Below, one piece after another: positions 6,269-6,340 of a DNA stretch of 6,340 nucleotides. The stretch's first letter is position 1, and each line of letters starts with the position of its first letter. The notes below the pieces were generated by a model. It was given only the letters and a program-made list of their open reading frames with translations. It ran no database searches and was not told the origin of the DNA. The position numbers were made by a program, and so were the translations under genes. The DNA is from Sporichthyaceae bacterium. Its GTDB lineage: Bacteria > Actinomycetota > Actinomycetes > JACCUZ01. The DNA lies in NCBI GenBank assembly GCA_013698395.1, contig JACCUZ010000373.1:1-6340 (forward strand), read 5' to 3'.

Positions 6269-6340
6269 GTGGCCGTGGGGCCCCCCGGGGCGTGGTCTGG
6301 CTTGGCAGCGCCCTGGCCACTGCCGGCACGGTGCACGCCG
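6265..6340 (+). CDS. Start of a coupled membrane-associated gene, probably a glycosyltransferase; 3' end missing
   Basis: Only 25 codons are visible, from ATG 6265, which overlaps the cruF stop (ATGA). A weak AGG lies 7 bases upstream. The peptide starts with a short basic segment, MSGRGAPRG, followed by a hydrophobic stretch, VVWLGSALATAGTVHA, that looks like a membrane anchor. Family-2 glycosyltransferases encoded after cruF (the CruG position) often begin with such an anchor, and a sugar transfer to the new hydroxyl would be the natural next step. The family assignment comes from operon position and this short hydrophobic start only; no catalytic motif falls inside the window. It could be another membrane protein of the carotenoid operon. 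Confidence 0.5.
   Translation, partial: MSGRGAPRGVVWLGSALATAGTVHA

Noticed and set aside
1..6340. Mobile elements, CRISPR arrays, tRNA or rRNA genes
   Set aside because: No terminal inverted repeats, transposase motifs, regularly spaced repeats or tRNA-like folds were seen on either strand; nearly all bases are in the six assigned genes.

Overview
The window looks like chromosomal DNA from a high-GC actinobacterium. Coding density is near total, third codon positions are strongly G/C, genes are joined by ATGA stop/start overlaps, one start is apparently leaderless, and one gene is a large cyclase-STAND-ATPase protein typical of Actinobacteria. I cannot assign a genus from the sequence alone.

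Layout. (1) Bases 2-1191, plus strand: the 3' end of a CrtA-type carotenoid monooxygenase gene, overlapped by a short membrane-protein gene of the DUF4126 family. (2) Bases 1201-3834, minus strand: an 877-residue regulator-like protein with an N-terminal class III nucleotide cyclase domain, a central STAND/NB-ARC-type ATPase and C-terminal TPR-like helices. It converges on the DUF4126 gene with a 9-bp gap. (3) Bases 3835-3914: an 80-bp divergent intergenic region with candidate promoters in both directions and a small palindrome. (4) Bases 3915-6340, plus strand: a translationally coupled operon of a CrtO-type carotenoid ketolase (FAD oxidoreductase), a CruF-type carotenoid 1',2'-hydratase, and the first 25 codons of a gene that is probably a membrane-anchored glycosyltransferase.

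Together, groups 1 and 4 are late carotenoid-decoration genes rather than core pathway genes; no crtE, crtB, crtI or cyclase gene is visible. The predicted chemistry is a 4-keto group on the beta ring (CrtO), a hydroxyl at C-1' of the open psi end (CruF), oxygenation at the neighbouring C-2' (CrtA-like), and possibly a sugar on that end. This would give a monocyclic keto-carotenoid glycoside related to ketomyxol or 4-keto-phleixanthophyll pigments. The cyclase-ATPase gene divides the two carotenoid groups and shares the divergent promoter region with the ketolase operon. It is the most unusual element, because its cyclase domain keeps the catalytic residues but has lost both canonical base-selecting residues, and it lacks the LuxR-type DNA-binding end of its mycobacterial relatives.
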